NCBI RefSeq assembly: GCF_907165205.1
Contig: NC_058189.1
Coordinates: 58,120,270 to 58,184,269 of the forward strand
DNA: 64,000 nucleotides
Source: Coccinella septempunctata
Taxonomy: Eukaryota > Arthropoda > Insecta > Coleoptera > Coccinellidae
Direction of reading: 5' to 3'
A program made the translations under genes and the position numbers. Positions 12,345-23,811 of the stretch are shown here, in pieces (the stretch's first letter is position 1; each line of letters starts with the position of its first letter). A model generated the notes under the pieces. It was not told the origin of the DNA and ran no database searches. It worked only from the letters and a program-made list of their open reading frames with translations.

Positions 12345-13390
12345 AGATTATGGAAGTAGTAGGAATGCACGGCGAAAACACCCGGAACGATAATGGCGAT
12401 AGACTAATAGCGATATGTCAACAAAATGATCTGAAAATATTGAACGGATTCTTCCCACACCGAGATATCCATAAGTACACATGGACACAGCAGACTCGAA
12501 ACTTGAAGTCTATTATAGATTACAGCATTGTTAGACAGAAAACCAGAATCATAACACAGGATGTCCGAGTATCTAGGGGACCATCGTGCGGCAGTGATCA
12601 CTATGTGTTGAAAATGAAGACAATACTTCCACATAGATATGAGAAAAAACATGAAAGCTCGGAACCAAATAAGGATATAAAATCAATCAAATATAACTTA
12701 GATAGCTTGCACCATGAGAGCGTTAGGTCATCATTCAGAAAACGATTGGATGAAAAATTAGACACCATATGCTTCAATAACACTGAAGAACATTATGAAC
12801 ACATTAAGAATGCTATCCATGCGGCGGCGGCAGAGGCACTAGGAAAGTTGGAAACCAATCTAGAAAGATCAAAACCATACTGGTGGGATGAGCAGATGGA
12901 AGAGGCAATCATTGATAAGAGACAGAACTATCACAAATTCTTGACATCTAGAGAAGAAAACGACAAAGTAATTTACAAAAGATCACAAGCTGTAGTAAGA
13001 AAATTGATTACCCAAAAAAAGAACGAAATGTGAGAAAAGAACTGCCAAAAAATAAACACCTACATCGGAGGAAGGAAAAGTACAGAGAGCTGGAGACTAA
13101 TTAAAAATATGAGAACAAATAGGAAAAAAGACCTTATATCACCTATAACAACAGAACAGTGGGAAAAGTACTTCAAGGACCTATTAACCGAACAAAGACC
13201 GGAGTTTTCCAACGAGGATAACACAACAGAAATAAATATCATTTCATCACCCTTGAAAGTTACAATAACAGAAATTGAAGAAATAGTCAAGTCTCTGAAA
13301 AATGGAAAATCCCCTGGCCCAGGTGATATCTACGCCGAATTAGTCAAAGCTGGAACGAAAAATTTATATGAACACCTCAGAAAATATCAG
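12345..13390 (+). pseudogene. RTE-like non-LTR retrotransposon fragment (endonuclease C-terminus to RT start)
   Basis: The first frame (12350-13033, 227 residues) starts in the C-terminal part of an apurinic-type endonuclease: ENTRNDNGDRLIAICQQNDL, then YTWTQQTRN, SIIDYSIVR and GSDHYVL are the usual late endonuclease motifs. A linker with PYWWDEQMEEAI follows. After a TGA at about 13031, reading resumes at 13109 into an RT N-terminus with LKNGKSPGPGDIYAELVKAG. Similarity stops near 13390 before the RT catalytic motifs. Both ends of the element are therefore missing, plus one internal nonsense mutation. Placement in the RTE group is from recall of motifs and is tentative. Confidence 0.8.
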
Positions 13391-13417
13391 TATCAGGGTT
13401 ACCTACTACTTGAATGA

Positions 13418-15394
13418 GTGGACCTGAATTTTTCTAAATAGCACTTCCTGAAACCCTGTCTTCTCTCTTTTTCAATCACTTTCGGCATCATTGATATCAG
13501 TTGTGACAACGGCGTTATGATATTAACGACATTTCATGAATGCCAACCTTACTCCATTCTAGCTACAAAAACTTGAGAACATTATTTCATGGCCAACCGA
13601 GTGCTAAAGTAGAAGTGAATGGAGTATAGATATAGAAACGAATATTATCCCATTTCACCATCTTCAGTTGTCTCAAAGAAAAACTGAAGAACTTGCAGTC
13701 CAATTTTTTCAGTCGATACAGAGTAAATTTAACACTCTTCGGAACGTTGACACTTTCAATAAAAACATCATCTTTCGAATCCCGGGAAATCGATATCAAA
13801 CACCAATTTTCCTTCAACACTTATAGTGTGACGTTTTCTTTCTTTCCTAGCGGTTAGAACTGAATTGACACAGGCTGATGCCAACGTAGAGAACAAAGTT
13901 TCTGACTTTGTTGAATCCAATTGGGAACGTCCGTGCTAGTAATGGCTTTAGAGCTCATGGTTTTTCCCGAGTAAAATTGGACTTCATCCCCGTATTTCTA
14001 ACTTTTACTCTCTCGTTCTTCACACCTCGGAAGTTGTAGGTACTTTTTCTGGAGACCGGGAAATTAGGTAGAGGATTTTCATAAATTTCGAGTCTCAGTT
14101 AACCTTCAAGATTGGTTTTGATTAGGAGAGGGGAGATTTCAATTTCGATTCTGAGTGAATTGCCACAATAAAGACTAAAGGAGTGGACTTGTAAAATTAG
14201 TTATTATAACAGCTTGGTAATCCATAATGGAGTTGATCCAAATGGGAAAGGGGTTGAAAGTTCTAGAAACCCCCACTCAATCACATTCAGTGTGAATATG
14301 AGTTTTCCGCTGCTGCAACTGACCGTTTTTTTGATTCATTATCATCACTTTATTGAAATTTCATTGAAAATACAGTAATACATAAGTCAACAAGATACGA
14401 GTACACTAATGAGTACAGTTACAATTACATGATCCAGAATGAAATTCTAAATGAGTTTATCTCGAAACTATATGAATATATAAATCGAATAAATCGCTCG
14501 AAGGATTTGAAAGAGATATTTGAAGCTTTTGGATGGCAAAATGAAAGCTCCAGAACGAAGTATTAATCTCTTCTTAAAAATTCCTATTTTTTTTAATTTT
14601 CCCTTGAAAATCCAGAAATAAAATGGAAATAAGAGGCACCATTTTGTTCATTTAGAAAAAAAGCTTCGGTGAGGCACTAGATTAACTATTGAAAGAATAT
14701 TATTCTTCATTTGAATAAGTTGAGATGAAACTGTGACAAAGCAACCACCTGTAACCCCTTTAGGAACAGAGTTAAAGAAATATGGCTATAAATTTATAGA
14801 TGTTGATTGTTCTGCGAAATATAGAATGCCCTTCCTTGCCTGAAACAATTTACTTATATAGAAAACAGAACATGCAAAATTAATGATTTATGACACCAAT
14901 TTGTTGTATGAAAATTGTATTAGGGTTAGGTAAGTAATCGATTAAAATTTGAGAAATATTGGACCTGCACGATGTTTTTTGAACTCATAGACTCGTCGGG
15001 GCATAGTTCTATTCATACTACTTCGTATAGCCTTGTATAAGACCACTATTCAATCCTAATAAAACTCTCTAAGCCAATGAAAATGTCTACACTTTTCACT
15101 CTATGCATGGTAAACAAATTGAAGCAGCTCTTCAACTGCCACAGGTATTATACGTACGACGATCAAGGACGAATTATAGACACAATAATTATAGCGCACT
15201 TTTTTTTTAGAACATACGATAAGATAGAAACCACTAAGTAGATATAGTTGGAAAAGTTATAGTTTCTTGTCTTGACTTGAAAAAAATGAAATACTAAAAA
15301 TTCTTTTCAATAAATTCATCAATACAGGGTGTTCGATACCTGTCAGCATCCATAATTCATTTTTCCTCAATGCAATGACCAGCTGAGAAGTATC
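13418..15394. other. No recognisable feature
   Basis: About 2 kb of AT-rich sequence without a supported gene, RNA or terminal repeat. It may include single-copy host DNA. Confidence 0.4.
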
Positions 15395-15553
15395 ATAGTT
15401 GGGGAACCAACGATGCTAAGTTAGGATTTACTCGAGCGTGGATTTTGAAGATCAGACTGTAGAAAGAAAAAAAAGTTCCATGATGTTCGCACTTTCAGCG
15501 GTGGGGAAAGCGTCTGCAGGTTTTCAATGATGTAAAAAAAATTGTCAGTTGTA

Positions 15554-16343
15554 CAGGGTAAGCAAAATTCGTTGTCTACTGAGGGGATCTCGAGAACTAT
15601 AAAGCGGTGAGCACATATGAGCGGCCGCGGCCACGATCACGATCACGATCGAGAAGCGATCGAACTCGTCCCATGCAAATGTATTATTCCGCACATAATA
15701 TCACGCTCTGTTCAGCGATATAGCGGCGTTCAGTCGCGATGTCACACGATCGTGATCGTGATCGCGGCCGCGGCCGCTCATATGTGTTCACCGCTTAAGA
15801 GCTAGAGAAAAATGAATGCCACATTTCCAATTTTGAAAAAACCGTAGTCTCCTACGATTCTTCGTTTTTGAGTTATTAGCAAAAAATAAGATTTCGACTA
15901 TTTCGAAAAGTTCTCATAACTTTTTGTCTTTGAAGTTACATATCCGAAACTTGAACTTTCTTATGCACTTTCATACATAGAATCTACTGACAAAAGATTT
16001 TTTCCAATTCAATAACAACAAAAATAAAAAACCAAAGTTCGCGTAATGATTCGAAATGAAAAAATATTTTGAGCTCGTCAGTGGATTCTACATAAAAAAG
16101 TGTCTGCAGAAAATTCAAGTTTCAGATTTGTTACTTCAAAGACAAATAAATTATGAGAACTTTTCGAAATCGTCAAAATCTCATTTTTTGCATTATAACT
16201 CAAGAACGAAGAATTGTAGGAGACTACGGTTCTCAACATTCTTCGTTTCTCTGAAAAAGAGCTCGAAAATGTGTCATTCATTTTTCTCTAGCTCTTATAG
16301 TTCTCGAGATCCCCTCAGTAGATAACGAATTTTGTTTACCCTG
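15554..16343. mobile_element. O-family TIR element, copy 1 (CAGGGTAAGC ends)
   Basis: The left arm CAGGGTAAGCAAAATTCG plus ctactgaggggatctcgagaa is inverted at the right (ttctcgagatcccctcagtag ... GTTTACCCTG). The left TA is at 15552-15553; the right-hand duplicate now reads TT. The long fold-back arms contain no gene. It is inserted in E copy 2 and is itself the host of a 193-bp GC-rich MITE. Confidence 0.8.
15603..15795. mobile_element. GC-rich fold-back MITE with TAA target duplication (PIF/Harbinger-like)
   Basis: 193 bp with near-perfect arms of about 49 bp. Each starts AGCGGTGAGCACATATGAGC or AGCGGTGAACACATATGAGC, passes through gcggccgcggcc and ends in a (gatcac)n-like run. The flanks are TAA at 15600-15602 and 15796-15798; other O-family sequence shows a single copy at this point (gaactataagagc on the opposite arm near 16290-16310). 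A 3-bp TAA/TTA duplication is the hallmark of PIF/Harbinger. Its base composition (many CpG, NotI-like sites) is quite unlike its surroundings. Confidence 0.8.
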
Positions 16344-17151
16344 TTCATACTCGAGCGTGTCAAATTAAGTTACCGTATATGCCCTACGTGTCTCTGATAA
16401 TGAATTCATATTGATCTGACAGTTTGCGTGGTGGGGCTGACCGTACGCAAGATTTGAAAATGGTAAAAAAAATTTTAGAACGTGTCAGATTTTCAGAGGA
16501 TATGTTGATTGGACCTAAAGGAAGCTACTTTTCAAGAGATTGACAATTCGGACGTAACACAAGGTCATAGCGGTCCTTTGAAACTAAAAAAAAAATTATT
16601 TGTACATACCTGAGCGTGTCAGGTTTTCATACAGATGGTTAATCTGGGTGTTGGAGACGTGTTGACACATTAATTTGACAATAATCAGGAAGAGTTTTCC
16701 TAATCTGACAGTTTGAAGATGAAAACAAAGCACTCATTCCTCTAACCGTTTTTTATTCATAATTGAAGTTTCAGATGATAAAATTCTTTACAACTTTTGT
16801 CTTGAGCAATATGTCATACCCTTAACCGTTTTCGAGTTAGAGGGTGATTAGCGCGAGGAGCTTAGACATATGTACATGCAAAAGGGCAAGGTCAATGTAG
16901 AATCCCAGTCTAATGTACATTCATCGTCATATATCTCAAAAACGTTCAAACGTAGAAAAAATTGTTTCGCACGAAATTTGTAGAAGATGTTATGCTCTAC
17001 AACTTTTATAATGAATGCTAAAACGATTCAAAGCCCAGGAGACGAGATAATTCAAAAAACTTGTTTTTGTGATCTTTATGGCCAATTTTTATTGTTTCGG
17101 CTTGCTGAAACTGCCAGATTATATTGCGCGCTTGAGAACGTATTATATGTA

Positions 17152-17651
17152 CAGGGTGGGCAAAAAAGCTGATACCTGAACTACAACTTTTTAAACCAAC
17201 GAGATAGAGGAAAATGAATGTACCATTTATGTCGTCTTTTTTTGAGAAACTAATAATGCCATCAACTGCATTCCTCTATCTTCTTTTGTTTTTGAGTTAT
17301 AAGCCAAAATTTAAATTTGGGCGATTTCAACTTTGGTCATTATCTCCGTTTTTGTTTGTGCTAGGATGTTGAAATAAAGATATTATACAGACACTTTTTT
17401 GATAGCAATCCAGTGGCGTACTATGATTTTTTCCTACAGGTTTATTTGCTGAGCTATAACATAAAGTTGTGTTCTTTCTTATGAAAACAGTAGTTTAAAA
17501 TGACTTAGAAAGAATTTTTTTACCGTTTCAAAAATATATTACATATCGCACTCAGTCTTTCTAAGTCATTTTAAACTACTGCTACTATTTTCCTCTATCT
17601 CGTTGGGTTGAAAAAGTTGTAATTCAGGTATCACCAATTTTGCCCACTCTG
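17152..17651. mobile_element. O-related TIR element (CAGGGTGGGC ends, second subfamily)
   Basis: 500 bp with about 65-bp inverted arms: CAGGGTGGGC ... tgatacctgaactacaac ... acgagatagagg, inverted at 17580-17651. TA lies at 17150-17151 and 17652-17653. A second, inner inverted repeat (agtagtttaaaatgacttag / ctaagtcattttaaactact, about 17490 and 17563) is present. No coding capacity. Confidence 0.8.
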
Positions 17652-17811
17652 TACATGCATCGCCATATATCTCAAAAACGTTCAAACGTAGTAAAAATTG
17701 CTTCGGACAAAATTTGTAAAAGATGTTATGCTCTACAATTTTTATGATGAATGCTAAAACGATTCTACGAAGGCGTAGAAGGGCCACATAATATTTTAAA
17801 AATATTTTTCC

Positions 17812-17932
17812 TTAACAAAATTCCGAGTTCAAAGTCGGAATTTAACAAAATTCCGATTTCAAAGTAGGAATTTAACAAAATTCCGAGTTCAAAGTCGGAA
17901 TTTAACAAAATTCCGAGTTCAAAGTCGGAATT
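17812..17932. repeat. 30-bp tandem repeat, four units
   Basis: Four head-to-tail units of the form ttaacaaaattccgag + ttcaaagtcggaat. Three are almost identical and one has a few changes. A diverged part of the same repeat lies at about 18671-18740, on the far side of the element at 17967-18664. Confidence 0.9.
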
Positions 17933-17966
17933 TTATTCACTTCGAAGCCGATACAGGCTAGATGCA

Positions 17967-18664
17967 CAGGGTGTTGTTCTAAGACGACATATGTAGATTA
18001 TTTCTCCATATAAACAGAAGGGCGGCCTGGGAGCTCAATGTTATTTTATGGTTACTATTTCAGTACTGGGGTGGGGGGAGGTTGTGCCCAACCTTACCTC
18101 TACCTGTCTACGACCATAATTCCATAATTATTCAAAAACATGGACCTAATGACAATTGTCTCCAATAAAATACATCAAACTCAATATTCATTAAAGAACA
18201 ACGTGTTTATTTTGTGAAATCTGAATCCCCTCATGAATATCTCAGCATATTTGGAAATGAACCAATTCGTCATAGAGCATCCTATATGAGGTTTTCTTAC
18301 CGTTGTAATGACCTCTTCATGTAAGAAACATCAAAGCACACCGGGTGTACCTCGGGGAGTACTGATTTCTAGTTCATTAAGCCTCACGAGTACATATGAC
18401 AAGGAAAGTTTTTCATAAAATATCTGGAATATACATAAAAAACAGTTATCTCTAAAAAAATATTCATGTCATGTCTATAAAAGGTTGTCATATCATTATT
18501 ATGACCTCTCATAGAAGAAAACTCAAATAATAATGTACACCCTGTGTACATAATTATTCATTCATCATAAATGTGGGAACACCTTGTATTATATGAATTT
18601 GAATATTTGTAGAAAAGCAATCTGTAATTCAGGAACAAATCTACGTCGTCGTAGAACACCTTGT
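17967..18664. mobile_element. TIR element splitting the 30-bp array
   Basis: The left end CAGGGTGTTGTTCTAAGACG is inverted at the right as cgtcgtcgtagaacaccttg, giving arms of about 33 bp with a 3-bp gap. No coding frame. Its target duplication is not clear. Confidence 0.6.
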
Positions 18665-18670
18665 AAAAGT

Positions 18671-18740
18671 TCGGAACTGAATAAAATTCCGAGCTTGAAG
18701 TCGGAATTTAGTAAATTCCGACTTTGAAGTTTCAGCTTGC
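18671..18740. repeat. Diverged remnant of the 30-bp repeat
   Basis: Contains aaaattccgagcttgaagtc and aaattccgactttgaag, matching the array at 17812-17932. Confidence 0.7.
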
Positions 18741-19134
18741 TGAAACTGCCAGATTATATTTTTTCCGTTATTTTTGAATCATTAGCTTTAAAATAAGGAA
18801 AATAGCCAACGCGCTTGAGAATGAATGTACACGTGACGTTTTTCTGCAAGTTTAACGCTCTTTCACACATTTTCGTCACGCCTAAATTGTCAGTATTAGA
18901 GAATCTATAGGTACTTTTCAACATGTATTTAACCACATATATCTTAATCTGACACGCTCGAGTATGTGCAATGATCGTTTTTTTTACTATTCTGACAGGC
19001 TGTTCTAGTCTATTCCTCCTATATACAGGTCTAATTTTTAGTAGGGTTACTCTTCAGGGTCCCAGGTATTTCCCTTTATATGAATCTGACACGCTCGAGT
19101 TAATCCCGAATTTTCTTCTTGGGCTCCCCAACTA

Positions 19135-19725
19135 TCATTAATTATACAGAGAAAAGCGGCGAGTCTCATCTCTTAACGAACCGACACATGGCAACCATCT
19201 ACGGATGAACATTCGGTTGGATCTAGATCGTTCAAAATTAAAATCAGCGCGATTCCCTTTCACAACTGCCGCGAAATCGATTGGAAATTCTCCGCCGGTA
19301 ATGAGAAAGCGAATTTTCCGGCTTTCCCCGCCGGGATGAAATATTTCCCGGCCTCTCTCTCGACGAGAAGAATTCGAACTGTTCATTACGCCACCTCGTC
19401 CAGCTTTGTGCCTTTATTATACACTCATTGTTGTGGGACGCGTGAAATGCTCTGTTGTGGAAATCATATTCGAGGAATTTCTCATTAACGGTCATCATTT
19501 GAACTTCTCTATATTTTGACCTATTGGTCGGGGCTGATTGCGTTTTATTGAATTGGGTGAGGGCACTCGTGCTTTGAGTCAAATTATTGAGTGGAAATCA
19601 TATATTTGCTCGATTTTTTTTCGAATCGATTTTGAATTTTTTTGGCTTCAGATTTCAGTATTTTCACAATTTTTAGGATTTTTTGTGAGTGATGCCATGG
19701 ATGTTCATCTATTCTACAGGGTGAT
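19135..19725. other. Possible single-copy host sequence
   Basis: The stretch 19140-19470 is richer in G+C and CpG than its surroundings and shares nothing visible with other parts of the window. A 112-codon minus-strand frame crosses it but shows no domain and has arginine/serine-rich low-complexity character, so I do not call it a gene. Confidence 0.4.
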
Positions 19726-19728
19726 ATA

Positions 19729-20297
19729 CAGGGTTGGGATAAAGTTTGGCACCAAATTAATATATTTAAAACGGAACGGACGGTAATTTTGAAATTTATT
19801 ATCAGGAGGTGAATGGCAAGCACTTCGAACATTTGAAATGATTTTTTTTTTAAATTATTTTCAATAAATTTTTTCTACTAGTAAAAGCCCTGTATTTCTT
19901 CTTTTTATAGATTTTCATAAAAAATACGTCATGAAAAGCAGAAAGAGTTTTATTTCCCACTATTGATACAAATAACAACGATTTATTCATTTGAATGGAT
20001 TTTTTCTGAAATGTACAAAAAGACTGAATTTCTTCTTTTTACAGATAATTTTTACATGGAACCCGATATGGACAGATCCGAAACAAGGTGCACATTCAGA
20101 ATCTGCAGAAATATACAGGGTGTCCCATTTAAATAAAAAAAGTTTTGTCATTTCCAGTTAAACCGGAAGTATCTCATTGATGAAAATATGCTCATCAGAT
20201 GCATTCTGGTCCATTACACTCAGCTGCCAAATTTCAAAAATATCGCCCGTTTTGTTTTAAAGATATTAATTTGGTGCCAAACTTTATCCCAACCCTG
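19729..20297. mobile_element. TIR element with CAGGGTTGGG ends
   Basis: Arms of about 45 bp: CAGGGTTGGGATAAAGTTTG then gcaccaaattaatat, inverted at 20255-20297. TA is at 19727-19728 and 20298-20299. 569 bp, no transposase. It contains an internal tacagggtgtccc at 20113, perhaps the remains of yet another such element. Confidence 0.8.
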
Positions 20298-20382
20298 TAT
20301 TAAGGGCGGCGACCAAAATGGATAAAATATCAATATCTTCGGAACGACAAAAGATGTGATTTTAAGAGGTCAATAGTATCGC

Positions 20383-20455
20383 TATTTGGCCAGAAGGCCA
20401 AATAACTCTAATATAAATATAATAACTCTAACTGACAGAAGTCAGTTAGAGTTAT
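20383..20455. repeat. Two adjacent perfect hairpins with AGAA loops
   Basis: TATTTGGCC-AGAA-GGCCAAATA (20383-20404) and ATAACTCTAACTGAC-AGAA-GTCAGTTAGAGTTAT (20422-20455). They lie exactly at the 5' truncation point of the non-LTR element that follows. Function unknown; snap-back synthesis during integration is one explanation. Confidence 0.85.
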
Positions 20456-22592
20456 AGCATTCGCCGACGGCGAAACTCATATCGCACCTCTTTTGGAGAC
20501 AAAACACAAAGCGATGAAAACGGCAATTAACAAGCCTGGCGATGTTGCAACCCAAAATAGTTTAACAAACATAAAACGCGAGGTCCGTCAAGAAATAAGA
20601 AAATTCAAGGATAGCTGGTGGAAAGAAAAAGCTAGGGAAATACAAGCTTTCGCCGATAATCACTACTACAGGCGTTTTTTCGAAGCTATTAAAACTGTTT
20701 ATGGTCCAAGGAGAAAAGCTAACTTTCCTATAAAATATGATCATGGAGCTATACTAACTGATGATAGAAAAATTCTCGAAAGATGGAAGGAGCATTACTC
20801 GCAGGTCTTGAATCAAAATAACGACTCAGATTTATCCATTTTATACCTTCTCCCCGCGTATAGTCCGATGACATCACCTGATGACGAAATCTCAATGTCG
20901 GAAATCATAAGTGCGATAAAAATTATGAAAAATGATAATTCACCAGGTCTAGACGGCATTCCAGCGGAGGTATTCAAAGCCCTGGATGAAGACATTGTCA
21001 ATAGTTTCCTAGAACAAGGAGATGTACCACAAGACTTCAGAGACGCTTTAGTTATCAACCTCTATAAGAACAAAGGCGATACGTCAAATTGCAACAATTA
21101 CAGGGGCATATCGTTGCTGAGCGTGGCCGGCAAAATTCTCTCGAAGATTATGGCTGAATCCACTCTTAGAAAAGCTTTTACCCGAATCCCAGTGCGGCTT
21201 TCGACCAAATCGAGGTACGGTGGACCTAATTTTCACACTGCGACAGCTGCAAGAGAAGGCCCGTGAACAACAATCAAAGATCTATACAGCCTACATCGAT
21301 TCAAGTAAGGCCTTCGACTCGGTGAATCGGAGAGCGCTTTAGAAAATCATGTCCCGCCTTGGAGTACCCGAAAAATTCTTAGCAGTTTGTAAAAGCCTTC
21401 ATACCAACAACACCGCTAGAATACAGCATAATGGCTCTACAACCGACCAGTTCTTAAGCAACTCTGGAATAAAACAAGGCTGCGTTTTAGCGCCTTTACT
21501 GTTCAATATTTTCGCCATAGCTGTCTCGAGAATTGCTGACATGAGTATGCCTGTAAGAGGTGTTGGAATAAGATTCAGATTTGATGGTGGAGTATTTGAT
21601 CTGAAGCGCCTCAGAACTTCAATATGCAGACGACTGTTCACTCATCGCTAGCAGCTCAGAGGATCTACAGATAATGATGGACACCTATAAACATATACAC
21701 GAAGCTTTAGGCCTTACACTCAATATCGACAAAACCAAATGCTGGTAAGTCCGCCAGAAAGCCTTGAAACACATTATCAGCCTGGAGAATGAAACTGTAG
21801 AACAGGTCGAGCAGTTCAAATACTTGGGAAGCTTCATAAATACTAGGGCTAACCTAGACACGGAAATACACAACCGTATCAATTCGGCATCACGGGCATT
21901 CTGGAAGCTAAAGGTCAGAGTGTTTCAAAATCACGACCTCAATCTGAAGACCAAGACAGCTGTTTACAAAGCAGTCGTCCTCCCAACGCTTCTTTACGGA
22001 AGCGAAAGCTGGACGCCCTACAGGCGACATATTAAACATATTGAACAAACGCAACAACGTCATCTAAGACAGATAATGCACATCAGAAGGTTCAACAAAG
22101 TTTCGAATGCAGAAGTCTTGAAACGCGCGAGTTGTACAACAATTGAAACTCAAGTAACGAGGGCCCGACTCAGATGGAGCGGCCACATTCTGGGGATGCA
22201 AGACACAAAACTCTCCAAAATAGCTCTGTATGGCGAATTCACAGGGGAAGCTCGGAAAACAGGAGGTCAATATAAGCGGTTTAAGGATATACTGCATCAA
22301 TCCCTAAAATCAGTTAATGGCAATCATAACTGGGAACTACTAGCGTTAGACAGAGCACAGTGGAGACCCGAGAAGAATACATCGGCGGCCAGATCTGGTT
22401 GGTGACTATCCATGCCCGGAGTGTGAAAGGATCCCTAGGTCACGGTTGGGTCTCTTCAGTCACAGGAAGGCACACAGTCGCAAGTAGCCCTAAGAAAATA
22501 TAAGTTTGATCGCACTGATAGTTTTGTTTCTGAGTCTTTTCGTAGATTTATTCTCGGTAACGGGACACAGCAATGAATGAATGAATGAAGCG
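20456..22592 (+). pseudogene. 5'-truncated non-LTR retrotransposon with RT domain (several frame breaks)
   Basis: Encodes the linker and reverse transcriptase of a non-LTR element in pieces. Visible RT motifs are SPGLDGIPAEVFK, NCNNYRGISLLS, then in another frame ESQCGFRPNRGT and AYIDSSKAFDSV (palm motif A), KQGCVLAPLLFNIF, and YADD (codons 21623-21634, motif C). After the RT comes LLYGSESWTPYRRH and LRWSGHILGMQD. A CxxC-x12-HxxxH zinc finger (about 22404-22460) follows. Breaks occur near 21145, at TAG 21340, near 21600, 21748 and 22402. The endonuclease and 5' part are missing. The 3' tail is gaatgaatgaatgaag at 22574-22590. CR1/Jockey-like group, clade unresolved. Same family as 7512-8342. 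Confidence 0.88.
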
Positions 22593-23607
22593 GTGTCATT
22601 GCGGTTACATTGCAGACCAGACATGTTCAATTCAATTTTAGTCTGTAGAGGCACCTGAATTCCATCTAAAAGTACTTGCTCAAATTGCTCTGATATAACA
22701 CCAAACAGTAAGCAATTCAGTTCGTTGACTTCTTACAGAATGGCAATCCCTGGATTCACACATCAAGTTTTTTCTCTTACTTATTTTCAAATATCGAGTT
22801 CTGTAAGCGATCGATTCAATTATTTGTGATATATTCTGAATTATTTTCCGATCTCCAGACGTTGAAATTGGGAGAACTTCAGAGGGGGAATACTTTTATT
22901 TTTCGTGCTCGATTCCAGAGGTTCGTTATCGGGAATATCGAACCGAAATCAACCATCTCGAATGCCCGCCCCACAAAAGAACACAATGTGCATCCAACTC
23001 CGAAGAGATCGCTGGCGGAATAATATGAACAGGTCGCCTACGTTACCGCACGAAGTTTGTTCATTCCTCCATAAAATAACAATAAATTCGATCATTCCAA
23101 TTTGCCGGTGCTTCAATTTATGGCACCGCGAAAAAGTTGTTTGCCCAATTTATCTCCGGTAAAATATTTTCCCTGCCACGTCGGTTTGTTCATTGATAAT
23201 AATTATTGACTATCCGTGAAGTACATTATATGAGGCGAACATATTTATGAGATTTTTATCGGGAGATAATGTATGGTAATGAAATTATCAACTCCATATT
23301 GCGTTGCTTTCAGTTTTCCCTGCGACGTTACTATCATTTTTCAACTACGCTCCATCTACGAGCTTCATGAAATATTCATAAAATACGATTCTTTCCATTC
23401 AGAATAAACCTGACCGATAATTGGATGTTGAAAATTGAAAAAATATACAGGTTGCCAGACGGAAACAGAACTGATTCATTCTTACCCAGTCAGATATTCA
23501 TTTGATATACACTGCTCGAGAATTGAAGTGGAGCATAGAGAAAACTTACTTTTTTAGGTAAGGTTGGGTAAGTGTGAACCGTCTCCGGGTTTCGTAAAGT
23601 GTAGTTA
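22593..23607. other. Possible single-copy host sequence
   Basis: No repeat shared with the window and no supported gene. Part (about 22900-23170) is less AT-rich. Confidence 0.35.
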
Positions 23608-23811
23608 TAGTTGGGGAGTCAAAAGGGGAATTTGGGTTTATTCGAGCGGGTCAGATCATCATAAGGGAAGATACTTAGGACCCTGATGTAGAGTGTAGAG
23701 TACCTCTATCAAAAATTACACCTGAACACTTATAGAGGGAATTGTCTAGGACAGCCTGTCAGAATAGTAAGAAAAAACGATCATTGTACATAATCGTGTT
23801 AGATTAAGTTA

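Larger units (their letters stand above)
15398..19132. mobile_element. E-family TIR element, copy 2 (enlarged by nested insertions)
   Basis: The left end reads GTTGGGGAACC, the right end GGCTCCCCAAC, with TA at 15396-15397 and 19133-19134. Its sequence runs opposite to E copy 1: the segment 15405-15545 is the reverse complement of about 6745-6905. It has swollen to 3.7 kb through an O element (15554), a second O-related element (17152), a 30-bp tandem array and a further TIR element (17967). A stretch around 16918-17030 recurs at about 17650-17770, so there has also been an internal duplication. Confidence 0.75.

Noticed and set aside
15617..15805. 62-codon frame with histidine/aspartate repeats in the GC-rich MITE
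   Set aside because: Direct result of the gatcac repeats in the fold-back arm; not a protein gene.
19244..19582. 112-codon minus-strand frame rich in Arg and Ser
   Set aside because: No recognisable domain, overlaps another open frame, and no supporting gene structure.
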